A model generated the notes under the pieces. It saw only the letters and a list, made by a program, of their open reading frames with translations, did no database searches and had not been told where the DNA came from. DNA of 64,000 nucleotides from Polaromonas sp943371375 (GTDB lineage: Bacteria > Pseudomonadota > Gammaproteobacteria > Burkholderiales > Burkholderiaceae_C). Where the stretch lies: positions 1 through 64,000 of the forward strand of contig CALRUM020000013.1 of NCBI GenBank assembly GCA_943371375.1, given 5' to 3'. Below, piece after piece: positions 8,135 to 16,817 of this stretch. How positions within the stretch are numbered: position 1 is the stretch's first letter; each line of letters starts with the position of its first letter. Position numbers and translations under genes: made by a program.

Positions 8135-8539
8135 TTAAATACGACGACGCTTCTGGGGGCGGCAACCATTGTGCGGAACAGGCGTCACATCGGCGATCGA
8201 ATTGATTCGAATACCAAGAGCCGCCAGCGCGCGAACGGAAGACTCACGGCCAGGCCCTGGCCCCTTGATCTCCACGTCGAGGTTCTTGATCCCCTGCTCA
8301 ATGGCAGCACGGCCTGCAACCTCTGAAGCTACCTGGGCAGCAAAAGGTGTCGATTTGCGCGAACCCTTGAAGCCCTGGCCACCAGAAGAAGCCCACGACA
8401 ACGCATTGCCCTGGCGATCGGTAATTGTGATGATCGTGTTGTTAAAGGACGCGTGAACGTGGGCGACTCCGTCGGCAACATTTTTACGAACTTTTTTGCG
8501 AACGCGTTGAGCTGCGTTACTGCTGGGGGCTTTTGCCAT
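8135..8539 (-). CDS. rpsK: 30S ribosomal protein S11
   Basis: A platform protein of the small subunit that helps form the mRNA exit and anti-Shine-Dalgarno region. The 134-residue protein contains the conserved VAHVHASFNNTIITITDRQG and GFKGSRKSTPFAAQVA and ends in the RPQKRRRI tail. It lies 17 bp after rpsM. Confidence 0.98.
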   Translation of the reverse strand: MAKAPSSNAAQRVRKKVRKNVADGVAHVHASFNNTIITITDRQGNALSWASSGGQGFKGSRKSTPFAAQVASEVAGRAAIEQGIKNLDVEIKGPGPGRESSVRALAALGIRINSIADVTPVPHNGCRPQKRRRI

Positions 8540-8556
8540 AACTACCTCTTACTCAA

Positions 8557-8922
8557 TTATTTCTTCAAGGACGCAGCGGCCTTGCGCGGTCCCTTGCGGG
8601 TACGCGCATTCGTGCGAGTACGCTGACCACGCATGGGCAGGCCACGACGGTGGCGAAATCCACGGTAACAACCAATGTCCATCAGGCGCTTGATGTTCAT
8701 CGTGGTTTCCCTGCGCAAGTCACCTTCGATGGTGAACTGCGCGATCTGGTCACGAATCTTTTCCAGGTCACTATCGGTCAGGTCTTTGACCTTTTTGGAA
8801 TAGGCGATTTCACAGGCCACGCAAATCTTGCGGGCGCGCGTGCGACCTATGCCGAAGATGGCAGTCAAGCCGATTTCGGCGTGTTGCTGCGGCGGAATGT
8901 TGATACCAGCGATACGAGCCAT
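8557..8922 (-). CDS. rpsM: 30S ribosomal protein S13
   Basis: A head protein of the small subunit that contacts tRNA and the 50S subunit through bridges B1a/B1b. The 121-residue sequence starts MARIAGINIPPQQHAEIGLT and ends with the basic tail RTRTNARTRKGPRKAAA. It is the first gene of the classical alpha operon after rpmJ. Confidence 0.98.
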   Translation of the reverse strand: MARIAGINIPPQQHAEIGLTAIFGIGRTRARKICVACEIAYSKKVKDLTDSDLEKIRDQIAQFTIEGDLRRETTMNIKRLMDIGCYRGFRHRRGLPMRGQRTRTNARTRKGPRKAAASLKK

Positions 8923-8947
8923 ATGCGTCCTCTAAAACTTGTGAAAA

Positions 8948-9061
8948 TCAGCCCTGGCGCTGCTTGTGGCGCGGGTCTGTGCAGATCACGCGTACAACGC
9001 CCTTGCGGCGGATGATTTTGCAGTTACGGCAAATTTTCTTGACCGAAGCTGAAACTCTCAT
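8948..9061 (-). CDS. rpmJ: 50S ribosomal protein L36
   Basis: A 37-residue gene: MRVSASVKKICRNCKIIRRK, then GVVRVICTDPRHKQRQG. It is the zinc-binding form, with CxxC, a later Cys and a His. It lies between infA and rpsM, its normal position. Confidence 0.97.
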   Translation of the reverse strand: MRVSASVKKICRNCKIIRRKGVVRVICTDPRHKQRQG

Positions 9062-9088
9062 TTCTTTCTCCTAAACTTTTGACTGCGC

Positions 9089-9307
9089 CTACTTGGCGCG
9101 AAACACGATACGTGCCCGCGACAAATCGTAGGGCGTTAACTCAACAGTCACTTTGTCACCCGGGAGAATGCGTATGTAATGCATCCGCATTTTTCCCGAT
9201 ATGTGACCCAAAACTACATGACCATTTTCCAACTTCACCCGGAACGTTGCATTGGGAAGGTTCTCAACGACCTCCCCTTGCATCTGGATGACATCATCTT
9301 TCGACAT
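9089..9307 (-). CDS. infA: Translation initiation factor IF-1
   Basis: An OB-fold factor that occupies the A site during initiation. The 72-residue protein (MSKDDVIQMQGEVVENLPNA, GHISGKMRMHYIRILPGD, ending RIVFRAK) is full length. It starts 3 bp after the secY stop codon, so it is translationally linked to secY. Burkholderiales often carry a second infA elsewhere, which cannot be judged here. Confidence 0.98.
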   Translation of the reverse strand: MSKDDVIQMQGEVVENLPNATFRVKLENGHVVLGHISGKMRMHYIRILPGDKVTVELTPYDLSRARIVFRAK

Positions 9308-9310
9308 GAC

Positions 9311-10630
9311 TCAACCACCTGGTGACGTCTTGAAATTTGCTTTCTTCAATAAGGATTCGTACTGCTGAGACATCATGTAGTTCTGCACTTGCGCCATGAA
9401 ATCCATGGTGACAACCACAATAATCAGCAACGACGTTCCTCCAAAATAGAACGGCACGTTGTACTTCAAAATCAGAAACTCGGGCAGCAGACAAACAAAG
9501 GTGATGTACACAGCACCGGCAAGCGTCAGCCGAACAAGAATCTTGTCGATATACCTTGCGGTCTGGTCGCCAGGACGTATGCCGGGTATAAATGCGCCGC
9601 TTTTCTTCAGGTTGTCCGCGGTCTCGCGGCTGTTAAAGACCAGCGCCGTGTAAAAGAAGCAGAAAAATACGATCGCCACGGTGTACAGCAAGACATAGAT
9701 GGGCTGACCTGGAGTCAGGGTTCCCGCAATGTCCTTCAGCCAGCGCATTCCTTCACCGGCACTGAACCAGCCAACCACGGTTGCAGGCAACAGGATGATC
9801 GACGACGCGAAAATAGGTGGGATCACCCCTGCCATATTCAGCTTCAAAGGCAAATGTGAAGATTGCCCGCCGTACACCTTGTTGCCGACCTGTCGCCGGG
9901 CGTAATTCACCAAAATCTTTCGCTGTCCGCGCTCCACGAACACTACAAAATACGTCACCAACACAACCACCACCACGATGGCGATAGCTACCAGGATACT
10001 CATGGCGCCGGTGCGTACCAATTCCAGCAAGCCACCAAGCGCGCCAGGCAAACCTGCCGCAATACCCGCGAATATCAAGATGGAAATACCATTGCCGAGA
10101 CCGCGTTCCGTAATTTGCTCGCCCAGCCACATCAAAAACATCGTGCCGGCCGTCAAACTCACCACAGCCGTCATGCGAAAACCGAATCCAGGCGCCAGGA
10201 CCAGACCCGGCGAACTCTCCAGCGCAATTGCAATCCCCATGGACTGGAACAGCGCGAGGCCCAAAGTGCCATAGCGGGTGTACTGCGTGATCTTTCTGCG
10301 ACCCGCTTCACCTTCTTTTTTCATCTGCTCGAACGTTGGCACCACATAGGTCAACAACTGCATGATGATGGAGGCCGAAATGTAGGGCATGATGCCCAGC
10401 GCAAACACGGTAAACCGTGAAAGCGCGCCGCCCGAAAACATATTGAACAAACTCAATATGCCGCCCTGCTGCCCCTTGAAAAGCTGCTGCAACTGGGTCG
10501 GATCAATTCCAGGAACAGGAATGTGAGCGCCCACCCGGTACACCACCAGCGCGAGCAGCAAGAACACAAGCCTGTTGCGCAAATCACCGAACTTGCCGGT
10601 TTTTGCAATTTGTGCAGAGCTGGTTGCCAC
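9311..10630 (-). CDS. secY: Protein translocase subunit SecY
   Basis: The channel subunit of the SecYEG translocon in the inner membrane. The 439-residue protein has ten transmembrane helices. Landmarks are the N-terminal LRNRLVFLLLALVVYRVGAH, the plug region IPVPGIDPTQLQQ, and the family motifs GLGNGISILIFAGI and KKSGAFIPGIRPG. It lies 22 bp downstream of rplO in the spc operon. Confidence 0.99.
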   Translation of the reverse strand: MATSSAQIAKTGKFGDLRNRLVFLLLALVVYRVGAHIPVPGIDPTQLQQLFKGQQGGILSLFNMFSGGALSRFTVFALGIMPYISASIIMQLLTYVVPTFEQMKKEGEAGRRKITQYTRYGTLGLALFQSMGIAIALESSPGLVLAPGFGFRMTAVVSLTAGTMFLMWLGEQITERGLGNGISILIFAGIAAGLPGALGGLLELVRTGAMSILVAIAIVVVVVLVTYFVVFVERGQRKILVNYARRQVGNKVYGGQSSHLPLKLNMAGVIPPIFASSIILLPATVVGWFSAGEGMRWLKDIAGTLTPGQPIYVLLYTVAIVFFCFFYTALVFNSRETADNLKKSGAFIPGIRPGDQTARYIDKILVRLTLAGAVYITFVCLLPEFLILKYNVPFYFGGTSLLIIVVVTMDFMAQVQNYMMSQQYESLLKKANFKTSPGG

Positions 10631-10652
10631 TGATCGTTATCCGTCGGAAGTG

Positions 10653-11087
10653 TTAAGCCAGCGTGCCGCCAGCGGCCTCAATAGCCGCCTTGGCGCCCGC
10701 GGTCGCACCAATGCCATTGAGCTTCACCGCCTTGCTCAGAGCACCGGACTTGATGACCTTGACGTTCTTGGCAAGTTGCCCCACCAAACCAGCGGTTTTC
10801 AGCGCCAGGACGTCGACTTCAGCCAGCCCCAGCTGCTCAAGCGCAGTCAAGGTCACTTCAGCATTGAATTTCAGCAGCTGCGATTTAAAGCCGCGCTTTG
10901 GCAGACGGCGCTGCAAAGGCATCTGACCGCCCTCAAAACCCACCTTGTGATAACCACCGGCACGGGATTTCTGGCCTTTGTGACCACGACCGGCAGTTTT
11001 GCCAATGCCCGAACCGATGCCGCGACCGACCCGGCGCTTGGCATGTTTTGCGCCTGCAGCAGGCTTGATTCCATTTAGTTCCATCAT
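10653..11087 (-). CDS. rplO: 50S ribosomal protein L15
   Basis: A late-assembly large-subunit protein of 144 residues, opening MELNGIKPAAGAKHAKRR after an extra Met, so translation may start at 11087 or at the next ATG (11084). It shows the glycine-rich GRGIGSGIGKTAGRGHKGQK segment. It is positioned between rpmD and secY. Confidence 0.97.
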   Translation of the reverse strand: MMELNGIKPAAGAKHAKRRVGRGIGSGIGKTAGRGHKGQKSRAGGYHKVGFEGGQMPLQRRLPKRGFKSQLLKFNAEVTLTALEQLGLAEVDVLALKTAGLVGQLAKNVKVIKSGALSKAVKLNGIGATAGAKAAIEAAGGTLA

Positions 11088-11096
11088 CGGCTCCGC

Positions 11097-11279
11097 TTAA
11101 AGCACCTTGACCAGGTAGCTGATCTTGTTGATCATGCCGCGCACCGCAGGCGTATCCTGCAACTCGCTCTTGCTGTTGATACCACGCAGGCCCAGACCAC
11201 GCACGGTCGCGCGGTGGGACTCCTTGGTGCCAATAGGGCTGCGAACCAGGGTCACAGTGAGTTTTTTCTCTGTCGTCAT
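11097..11279 (-). CDS. rpmD: 50S ribosomal protein L30
   Basis: A 60-residue protein (KKLTVTLVRSPIGTKESHRA, then VRGLGLRGINSKSEL). It lies between rpsE and rplO with gaps of 9-12 bp. Confidence 0.97.
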   Translation of the reverse strand: MTTEKKLTVTLVRSPIGTKESHRATVRGLGLRGINSKSELQDTPAVRGMINKISYLVKVL

Positions 11280-11291
11280 GGGATACCCGCC

Positions 11292-11810
11292 TTAGCCGAA
11301 GATTTCTTCGACTGATTTACCACGCTTGGCTGCGATGTCCGAAGCCGTCGTAGAGTTGTTCAGCGCGTCCATCGTTGCACGCACCATGTTGTAAGGGTTG
11401 CTGGAGCCATGGCTCTTTGCCACGATGTCCGTGATACCCATCACCTCAAACACCGCCCGCATCGGGCCACCGGCAATGATGCCGGTACCCTTGGCCGCAG
11501 GCATCATCATGACGCTGGCTGCACCCCAATGGCCGAATACATTGTGGTGAATGGTGCCGTTTTTCAACGAAACCTTGGTCATGTTGCGACGAGCCTCTTC
11601 CATGGCCTTTTGCACGGCAGCCGGCACTTCCTTCGACTTGCCCTTACCCATGCCGACACGACCGTCGCCATCACCGACCACTGTGAGTGCGGCAAAACCG
11701 AGAATACGGCCGCCCTTCACCACTTTGGTCACGCGGTTGACCGCGATCATCTTTTCCTTCAGACCATCGTCTGGAGCGTCGTTGTTTGATTTTGCTTGAA
11801 ACTTGGCCAT
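11292..11810 (-). CDS. rpsE: 30S ribosomal protein S5
   Basis: A small-subunit protein at the mRNA entry channel with roles in decoding accuracy. The 172-residue protein has the dsRBD-like N-domain (MIAVNRVTKVVKGGRILGFA) and the C-domain (GTGIIAGGPMRAVFEVMGI). Full length. Confidence 0.98.
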   Translation of the reverse strand: MAKFQAKSNNDAPDDGLKEKMIAVNRVTKVVKGGRILGFAALTVVGDGDGRVGMGKGKSKEVPAAVQKAMEEARRNMTKVSLKNGTIHHNVFGHWGAASVMMMPAAKGTGIIAGGPMRAVFEVMGITDIVAKSHGSSNPYNMVRATMDALNNSTTASDIAAKRGKSVEEIFG

Positions 11811-11827
11811 ACTTAATTCCAGTCTGC

Positions 11828-12193
11828 TTAGAACTGCAAGCCAGCTTCGCGAGCAGCCTCAGCCAGCGCTTTCACGCGGCCGTGGTACGCAAAGCCAGCG
11901 CGGTCAAACGCCACTTTTTCAACACCTGCCGCTTTTGCCTTTTCGGCAATACGCTTGCCTATGGCCTGCGCAGCAGCAACGTTGGCACCCTTGCCCGACG
12001 CGCCAAGATCCTTGCGGACCTCGACTTCTGCGGTTGACGCAGATGCCAGGACTTTTGTGCCATCGCCAGAAATAACGCTGGCATAGATATGCAAATTGGT
12101 CCGGTTGACGGTCAGACGCGCAACACCTTGCGTGGCAATGCGGATACGGGTCTGGCGTGAACGACGAAGGCGCTGCTCTTTTTTGGTCAACAT
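11828..12193 (-). CDS. rplR: 50S ribosomal protein L18
   Basis: A 5S rRNA-binding protein of 121 residues, starting MLTKKEQRLRRSRQTRIRIA, with the C-terminal motif KVAFDRAGFAYHGRVKALA. Normal spc order after rplF. Confidence 0.98.
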   Translation of the reverse strand: MLTKKEQRLRRSRQTRIRIATQGVARLTVNRTNLHIYASVISGDGTKVLASASTAEVEVRKDLGASGKGANVAAAQAIGKRIAEKAKAAGVEKVAFDRAGFAYHGRVKALAEAAREAGLQF

Positions 12194-12204
12194 GGTGCAG
12201 CTCC

Positions 12205-12738
12205 TTACTTCTTCTTGGTTTCTTTGATCGTGATCTTCTCATCCGCATAACGGATGCCCTTGCCCTTGTAAGGCTCGGGAGGACGGACGGCGCGAACTTC
12301 GGCAGCTATCTGGCCGACGCGTTGACGATCCGAACCCTTGATCACCACCTCGGTAGGTGTGGGGGTAGCCACCTGGATACCAGCCGGCATATCCATCACC
12401 ACAGGGTGCGAATAACCAACCGTCAGGTTCAGTTTGGTCCCTTGTGCCTGGGCCTTGTAACCAACACCAACCAGGCTCAACTTCTTCTCGAAGCCCTTGG
12501 TCACACCCGTCACCATATTGTTGACGAGCTGTCGCATCGTGCCACTCATGGCATTGGCTTCGCGCGAGTCATTGGCCGGCACAAAAGTCAGCTGACCTGC
12601 GTCGCTCTTGATGGTTACCAGCGCATTCTGCGTCAACGCCAGGGTGCCGAGACTACCCTTGACATTGATCTGGTCGTCTTTCATCGCCACGTCCACGCCC
12701 TGGGGCACGACGACTGGCATTTTTCCTACACGAGACAT
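12205..12738 (-). CDS. rplF: 50S ribosomal protein L6
   Basis: A 177-residue large-subunit protein near the GTPase-associated centre. It starts MSRVGKMPVVVPQGVDV and ends with the L6 signature region EPYKGKGIRYADEKITIKE. Two tandem L6 folds, full length. Confidence 0.98.
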   Translation of the reverse strand: MSRVGKMPVVVPQGVDVAMKDDQINVKGSLGTLALTQNALVTIKSDAGQLTFVPANDSREANAMSGTMRQLVNNMVTGVTKGFEKKLSLVGVGYKAQAQGTKLNLTVGYSHPVVMDMPAGIQVATPTPTEVVIKGSDRQRVGQIAAEVRAVRPPEPYKGKGIRYADEKITIKETKKK

Positions 12739-12762
12739 TTCAGTTACTCCTCAATGTCGCCG

Positions 12763-13158
12763 TTAAGCCACGTAGCAAAGAACTTCACCACCGGTGCCGG
12801 TAGCGCGCGCTTTGCGATCAGTCATCACACCTTTGGGCGTGGTGACAATGGCGACGCCCAGACCGTTCATGACCTGGGGGATGGCGCCGTGGCCTTTGTA
12901 GACGCGAAGGCCGGGGCGGCTGACGCGCTCAATGCGCTCAATCACCGGGCGTCCTGCGTAATACTTCAGGGCGATTTCCAACTGGGGCTTGCCGTCGTCG
13001 GTTTTGACGGAGAAGCCATCGATGTAGCCCTCATCCTTCAACACCTGCGCGATGGCGACTTTGACTTTGGATGACGGCACCAGCACAACGGCTTTTTCAA
13101 CCATTTGTGCATTGCGAATGCGCGTCAGCATGTCGGCAATAGGATCACTCATGCTCAT
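12763..13158 (-). CDS. rpsH: 30S ribosomal protein S8
   Basis: A 131-residue primary 16S-binding protein (MSDPIADMLTRIRNAQMVEK; C-terminus GVMTDRKARATGTGGEVLCY). Starts at 13158 (MSMSDP) or 13152 (MSDP) are both possible. In E. coli S8 is the translational repressor of spc; the corresponding target here would be near rplE and I did not see a convincing copy. Confidence 0.98.
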   Translation of the reverse strand: MSMSDPIADMLTRIRNAQMVEKAVVLVPSSKVKVAIAQVLKDEGYIDGFSVKTDDGKPQLEIALKYYAGRPVIERIERVSRPGLRVYKGHGAIPQVMNGLGVAIVTTPKGVMTDRKARATGTGGEVLCYVA

Positions 13159-13175
13159 TTGTAGTTCTCCTATGC

Positions 13176-13481
13176 TTACCAGCTTGCCTTGGTGATACCA
13201 GGGATATCACCAGCAAAAGCCAACTCACGGATTTTGGCGCGAGCCAGGCCGAATTGACGGAATGTGCCACGCGGACGGCCCGTGATCGCACAGCGGTTGC
13301 GCTGGCGGGTCGGATTCGCATTGCGGGGCAACTTTTGCAACTCCAGACGGGCCAAGGCGCGCTCTTCATCGGAGCGCTTGGCGTCGTTGGACGTTGCTTT
13401 GAGTTCTGCGTATTTCTTGGCGAACTTGGCCGCGAGTTTCTCGCGCTTCAATTCACGTTGCAATAAAGCCTGTTTTGCCAT
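13176..13481 (-). CDS. rpsN: 30S ribosomal protein S14
   Basis: A 101-residue protein starting MAKQALLQRELKREKLAAKF. It is the long, cysteine-free (C-minus) form, ending RPRGTFRQFGLARAKIRELA and a GDIPGITKASW tail. An in-frame upstream extension to 13607 exists but overlaps rplE and is not part of the protein. Confidence 0.98.
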   Translation of the reverse strand: MAKQALLQRELKREKLAAKFAKKYAELKATSNDAKRSDEERALARLELQKLPRNANPTRQRNRCAITGRPRGTFRQFGLARAKIRELAFAGDIPGITKASW

Positions 13482-13488
13482 GTCCGCC

Positions 13489-14064
13489 TCAGTTCTTGAA
13501 CGGAAAACGGAAGCCGGTGAGAAGCGCCTTGCACTCTTCATCGGTCTTCGCCGTGGTGGTGATGCTGATATTGAGACCGCGCAAGGCATCCACCTTGTCG
13601 TATTCAATTTCAGGGAAAATGATCTGTTCCTTCACGCCGATGTTGTAGTTGCCACGACCATCAAACGCGCGGCCGGAAATGCCGCGGAAGTCGCGGACGC
13701 GCGGCAGGGCCACGGTCACGAAACGGTCCAGGAACTCATACATCTGCACGCCGCGCAGGGTCACCATGCAGCCGATAGGCAGATCTTCGCGAATCTTGAA
13801 TCCGGCGATAGCCTTCTTGGCCTTGGTCACCACAGGCTTCTGGCCGGCGATCTTGGTCATGTCGCTCACCGCGTTGTCCATGACCTTCTTGTCGGCCACA
13901 GCCTCGCTCACACCCATGTTGAGCGTGATCTTGGTGATGCGGGGAACCTGCATCGGCGACTTGTAGCCGAATTTTTCAATCAGCGCCGGCGCGATTTTTT
14001 CGCGGAACTGGGCCTGCAGGCGAGCCTGAGCAGGAGCAGCTTGGGTAGGTGCGGTCTTTGCCAT
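13489..14064 (-). CDS. rplE: 50S ribosomal protein L5
   Basis: A 5S rRNA-binding protein of 191 residues in the central protuberance. The start was set at MAKTAPTQAAPAQARLQAQF, with an N-terminal tail slightly longer than in E. coli. Core motifs: YKSPMQVPRITKITLNMGVS, GCMVTLRGVQMYEFLDR, DFRGISGRAFDGRGNYNIG. An in-frame extension to 14169 overlaps rplX and is rejected. Confidence 0.98.
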   Translation of the reverse strand: MAKTAPTQAAPAQARLQAQFREKIAPALIEKFGYKSPMQVPRITKITLNMGVSEAVADKKVMDNAVSDMTKIAGQKPVVTKAKKAIAGFKIREDLPIGCMVTLRGVQMYEFLDRFVTVALPRVRDFRGISGRAFDGRGNYNIGVKEQIIFPEIEYDKVDALRGLNISITTTAKTDEECKALLTGFRFPFKN

Positions 14065-14065
14065 G

Positions 14066-14386
14066 TTATGCAGCCTTGATTTCGTCGCCGCTGGACTTGA
14101 AGACGCGCACTTTCTTGCCGTCAGCCAGAAGCTTGATGCCAACGCGATCGGCTTTGCCGGTAGCGGCATTGAAGATGGCTACGTTGGACTGGTGAATAGG
14201 CATGCTTTTTTCAACAATGCCACCGGTGGCGCCCTTGAGGGGATTCGGCTTGGTGTGTTTTTTCACCAGATTGATGCCCTCAACCAGCACATAGCTGTCG
14301 TCCTTGCGGAGCGAGATCGTGCCGCGCTTGCCCTTGTCACGGCCCGCGATCACGATGATTTCGTCGCCTTTGCGAATCTTGTTCAT
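14066..14386 (-). CDS. rplX: 50S ribosomal protein L24
   Basis: A 106-residue assembly-initiator protein. It starts MNKIRKGDEIIVIAGRDKGK (KOW motif) and contains NLVKKHTKPNPLKGATGGI. It ends 1 bp before rplE. Confidence 0.98.
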   Translation of the reverse strand: MNKIRKGDEIIVIAGRDKGKRGTISLRKDDSYVLVEGINLVKKHTKPNPLKGATGGIVEKSMPIHQSNVAIFNAATGKADRVGIKLLADGKKVRVFKSSGDEIKAA

Positions 14387-14395
14387 GGCGTGTCC

Positions 14396-14764
14396 TTACA
14401 GAACTTCAGGAGCCAGGGACACGATCTTCATGAACTTCTCGGTGCGCAACTCGCGCGTGACCGGTCCGAAGATGCGGGTGCCGATGGGCTCCAGCTTGGC
14501 GTTAAGCAACACGGCTGCGTTGCCATCGAATTTGACGAGGGAGCCATCGCCGCGGCGAATGCCTTTGGCGGTGCGAACGACCACAGCACTGTAAACCTCG
14601 CCTTTTTTGACGCGGCCACGCGGAGCGGCTTCTTTGATACTCACCTTGATGACGTCACCAACGCTGGCGTACCGGCGCTTGGATCCGCCCAGCACCTTGA
14701 TGCACATCACGGATTTGGCACCCGTGTTGTCAGCAACATCGAGTTTGGATTGCGTTTGAATCAT
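14396..14764 (-). CDS. rplN: 50S ribosomal protein L14
   Basis: A 122-residue 23S-binding protein (MIQTQSKLDVADNTGAKSVM, ending FMKIVSLAPEVL). It is the first gene of the spc operon here. The genes that commonly precede it (rpsQ, rpmC, rplP and the rest of the S10 operon) are absent: glpD lies upstream instead. A near-consensus promoter lies about 150 bp upstream. Confidence 0.98.
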   Translation of the reverse strand: MIQTQSKLDVADNTGAKSVMCIKVLGGSKRRYASVGDVIKVSIKEAAPRGRVKKGEVYSAVVVRTAKGIRRGDGSLVKFDGNAAVLLNAKLEPIGTRIFGPVTRELRTEKFMKIVSLAPEVL

Positions 14765-14908
14765 TTAATTAGTCCCAACTTGCACCAGCGCGTACTTTTG
14801 CAGCTTTCACCGCAAACCCACTTGCCAGTCAGTCTTGGGCCCGTCGTCCGCACCACAAACCACTTGTGATGCCTCCGTTAGGCAGAATTCTCAGCTTTTT
14901 AAAGCGAA
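14765..14908 (-). other. Leader region of the spc operon
   Basis: About 145 nt between the predicted transcription start and the rplN ATG. I see no gene and no clear structured element in it. Confidence 0.5.
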
Positions 14909-14915
14909 GCCCACG

Positions 14916-14944
14916 ATTATTACCAAATAGCAGCACCCTGTCAA
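14916..14944 (-). promoter_or_regulatory. Near-consensus sigma-70 promoter of the spc-alpha ribosomal operons
   Basis: On the minus strand, TTGACA (14939-14944) is followed after exactly 17 nt by AATAAT (14916-14921; 5 of 6 matches to TATAAT). The predicted start is near 14909. It is the only strong promoter seen upstream of rplN and probably drives the whole 9-kb cluster. Confidence 0.85.
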
Positions 14945-15092
14945 CACTCCGCGCCGCAAATTTCTTGGCGGCAGTCGATTGGAGACCGGGATTTTCAGCC
15001 AAAACCGCCTGGTTACCTTATTGGTCTTACATGGACAGCTATCAAAAACGGAGCACTCAGACACGCCGCGCGCAGCTGGCGCGGCTGACATT

Positions 15093-16679
15093 TCAGGCCG
15101 GCAAGGCCAGGTACTGATCGGCCAGTGCAAGAAACGCCGCCAGCTGCGGGTCTACCTGATTTTCTTCGATCAGCAGCCCGGCCACTGCGGCAGCCACGGA
15201 TTTCGCCAGCGCGGCATCCAGAAAAAGCAGCCGGGAACGGCGCGCCAGCACATCCTCGACCGTTCTGGCGTACTCGTGCCGGGCGGCAAAACGCACCATG
15301 GCTTCGGTCAAGCCGCCGCCCAACACCCGGTCCGCACCAGGCAAAACGAGAACAGCGGGTGCTTCACTGCCGTATTGGTGGATGCCCGGCGGCTCGCTGA
15401 TCTTGTGGCCCGAAGGCTGGGCACCGACCAGGCGCAGGTCGGCCGTCACACCACCCGGGCGTTTTGCCAGCAGGTGGGCGGCAAAGCAGTTGTCCAGCAC
15501 GTCTTCCGCCATGGCGCGGTACGTGGTCCACTTCCCGCCGGTCACGGTCACCAGGCCGCTTTTGCTGACAAGCACAGTGTGCTCGCGCGACAAGGCCTGG
15601 GTGCGCTCACCATCATCTTCCGGGGGTTTGACCAGTGGCCGCAGCCCGACCCAGATACTGCGGATGTCGGCAGGTCCGGGTGCTTTGCTCAGGTAACGCG
15701 CAGACTCACCGAGGATGAAGTCGACTTCCTCGCGAAAGGCCAGCGGCTCACGCGCCAGGTCGTTGCGCGGCGTATCGGTGGTGCCCAGGATGGTCTTGCC
15801 AAGCCAGGGCACGGCAAATAACACGCGGCCATCGGCGGTTTTGGGTATCAGCAGCGCATGGTCGCCCGGCAAAAATGACCGGTCAACCACGATATGAACG
15901 CCCTGACTGGGCGCCACCATGGGTTTGGCTTCCCGCCCTATCGCCTGACCGTCGAGCAAACGCAGTTGGTCGACCCACACACCTGCCGCATTGACGATAC
16001 ACCTCGCTTTAATCGTAAGTGTTTGCCCACTTTCAGAATCCGTCACAGACAAGCCCGCCAGCTTGCCTTTTTCGTGAACGAGGCCAGTCGCCGCACAATA
16101 GTTGACCAGCAGAGCGCCAGCCCGGGCGGCGCTGCGGGCCAGGGCCATGGCCAGCCGTGCATCGTCGAACTGCCCATCCCAATATTTCACGCCCCCCTTG
16201 AGCCCGTCCTGATGTGCCGTCGGAAGCAGTTCCAAGGTTTCGGCGCGATTCAAAAACTCGGTGGCGCCCAAGCCGGATTTTCCCGCCAGCGCGTCGTACA
16301 TCTTGAGCCCAAGGCCATAAAAGGGAGCCTCCCAGAACTTGTAGGAAGGCATCACGAAAGCCAGCGGTTGCGCCAGATGCGGCGCATTGGCCAGCAAACG
16401 CGTGCGCTCGTGCAGGGCTTCACGCACCAAAGAGATATTGCCCTGCGCCAGATAACGCACGCCGCCATGCACCAGCTTGGTGGCCCGCGATGAAGTGCCC
16501 TTGGCAAAGTCGTGCGATTCGACAAGAACCACCGAAAATCCACGCGCCGCCGCATCAAGAGCCACGCCGAGGCCGGTGGCCCCGCCACCGATGATCGCAA
16601 GGTCATAGGTCTGGGCCGCCTTGAGGCGATTGATCAGGTCTGCGCGGAGCGTCGGTAGCAGCAAGGTTTCAAAAGTCAT
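15093..16679 (-). CDS. glpD: Aerobic glycerol-3-phosphate dehydrogenase
   Basis: An FAD-dependent, membrane-associated enzyme that oxidises sn-glycerol-3-phosphate to dihydroxyacetone phosphate and passes electrons to ubiquinone. The 528-residue protein starts MTFETLLLPTLRADLINRL, followed by the FAD-binding YDLAIIGGGATGLGVALDAA and the family motif GTSSRATKLVHGGVRYL. A start at 16694 (MDNEAM) is possible; the GAGGAG there abuts the ATG. It is the last gene of the glpSTPQUV-glpD run, so glycerol imported by the ABC system and phosphorylated by GlpK is fed straight into it. Confidence 0.97.
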   Translation of the reverse strand: MTFETLLLPTLRADLINRLKAAQTYDLAIIGGGATGLGVALDAAARGFSVVLVESHDFAKGTSSRATKLVHGGVRYLAQGNISLVREALHERTRLLANAPHLAQPLAFVMPSYKFWEAPFYGLGLKMYDALAGKSGLGATEFLNRAETLELLPTAHQDGLKGGVKYWDGQFDDARLAMALARSAARAGALLVNYCAATGLVHEKGKLAGLSVTDSESGQTLTIKARCIVNAAGVWVDQLRLLDGQAIGREAKPMVAPSQGVHIVVDRSFLPGDHALLIPKTADGRVLFAVPWLGKTILGTTDTPRNDLAREPLAFREEVDFILGESARYLSKAPGPADIRSIWVGLRPLVKPPEDDGERTQALSREHTVLVSKSGLVTVTGGKWTTYRAMAEDVLDNCFAAHLLAKRPGGVTADLRLVGAQPSGHKISEPPGIHQYGSEAPAVLVLPGADRVLGGGLTEAMVRFAARHEYARTVEDVLARRSRLLFLDAALAKSVAAAVAGLLIEENQVDPQLAAFLALADQYLALPA

Positions 16680-16817
16680 GGCTTCATTGTCCATCTCCTC
16701 GGAAAGCCTCTGTGCAGATGCACTTTCCGGGCCTTGGCAGGCGCGTGCAAACCACCCCGGTTTGCACGCGCCCTTGTCGATCAATCAGGCGGCGGGCGAA
16801 CACCCGCCAGGCCCCGA

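Noticed and set aside
12157..13074. Plus-strand frame of 305 codons opposite rplF and rpsH
   Set aside because: Lies fully antisense to two certain ribosomal genes; Ser/His-rich composition is an artefact.
13482..13607. Extended N-terminus of rpsN to 13607
   Set aside because: Overlaps rplE; S14 clearly begins at MAKQALL (13481).
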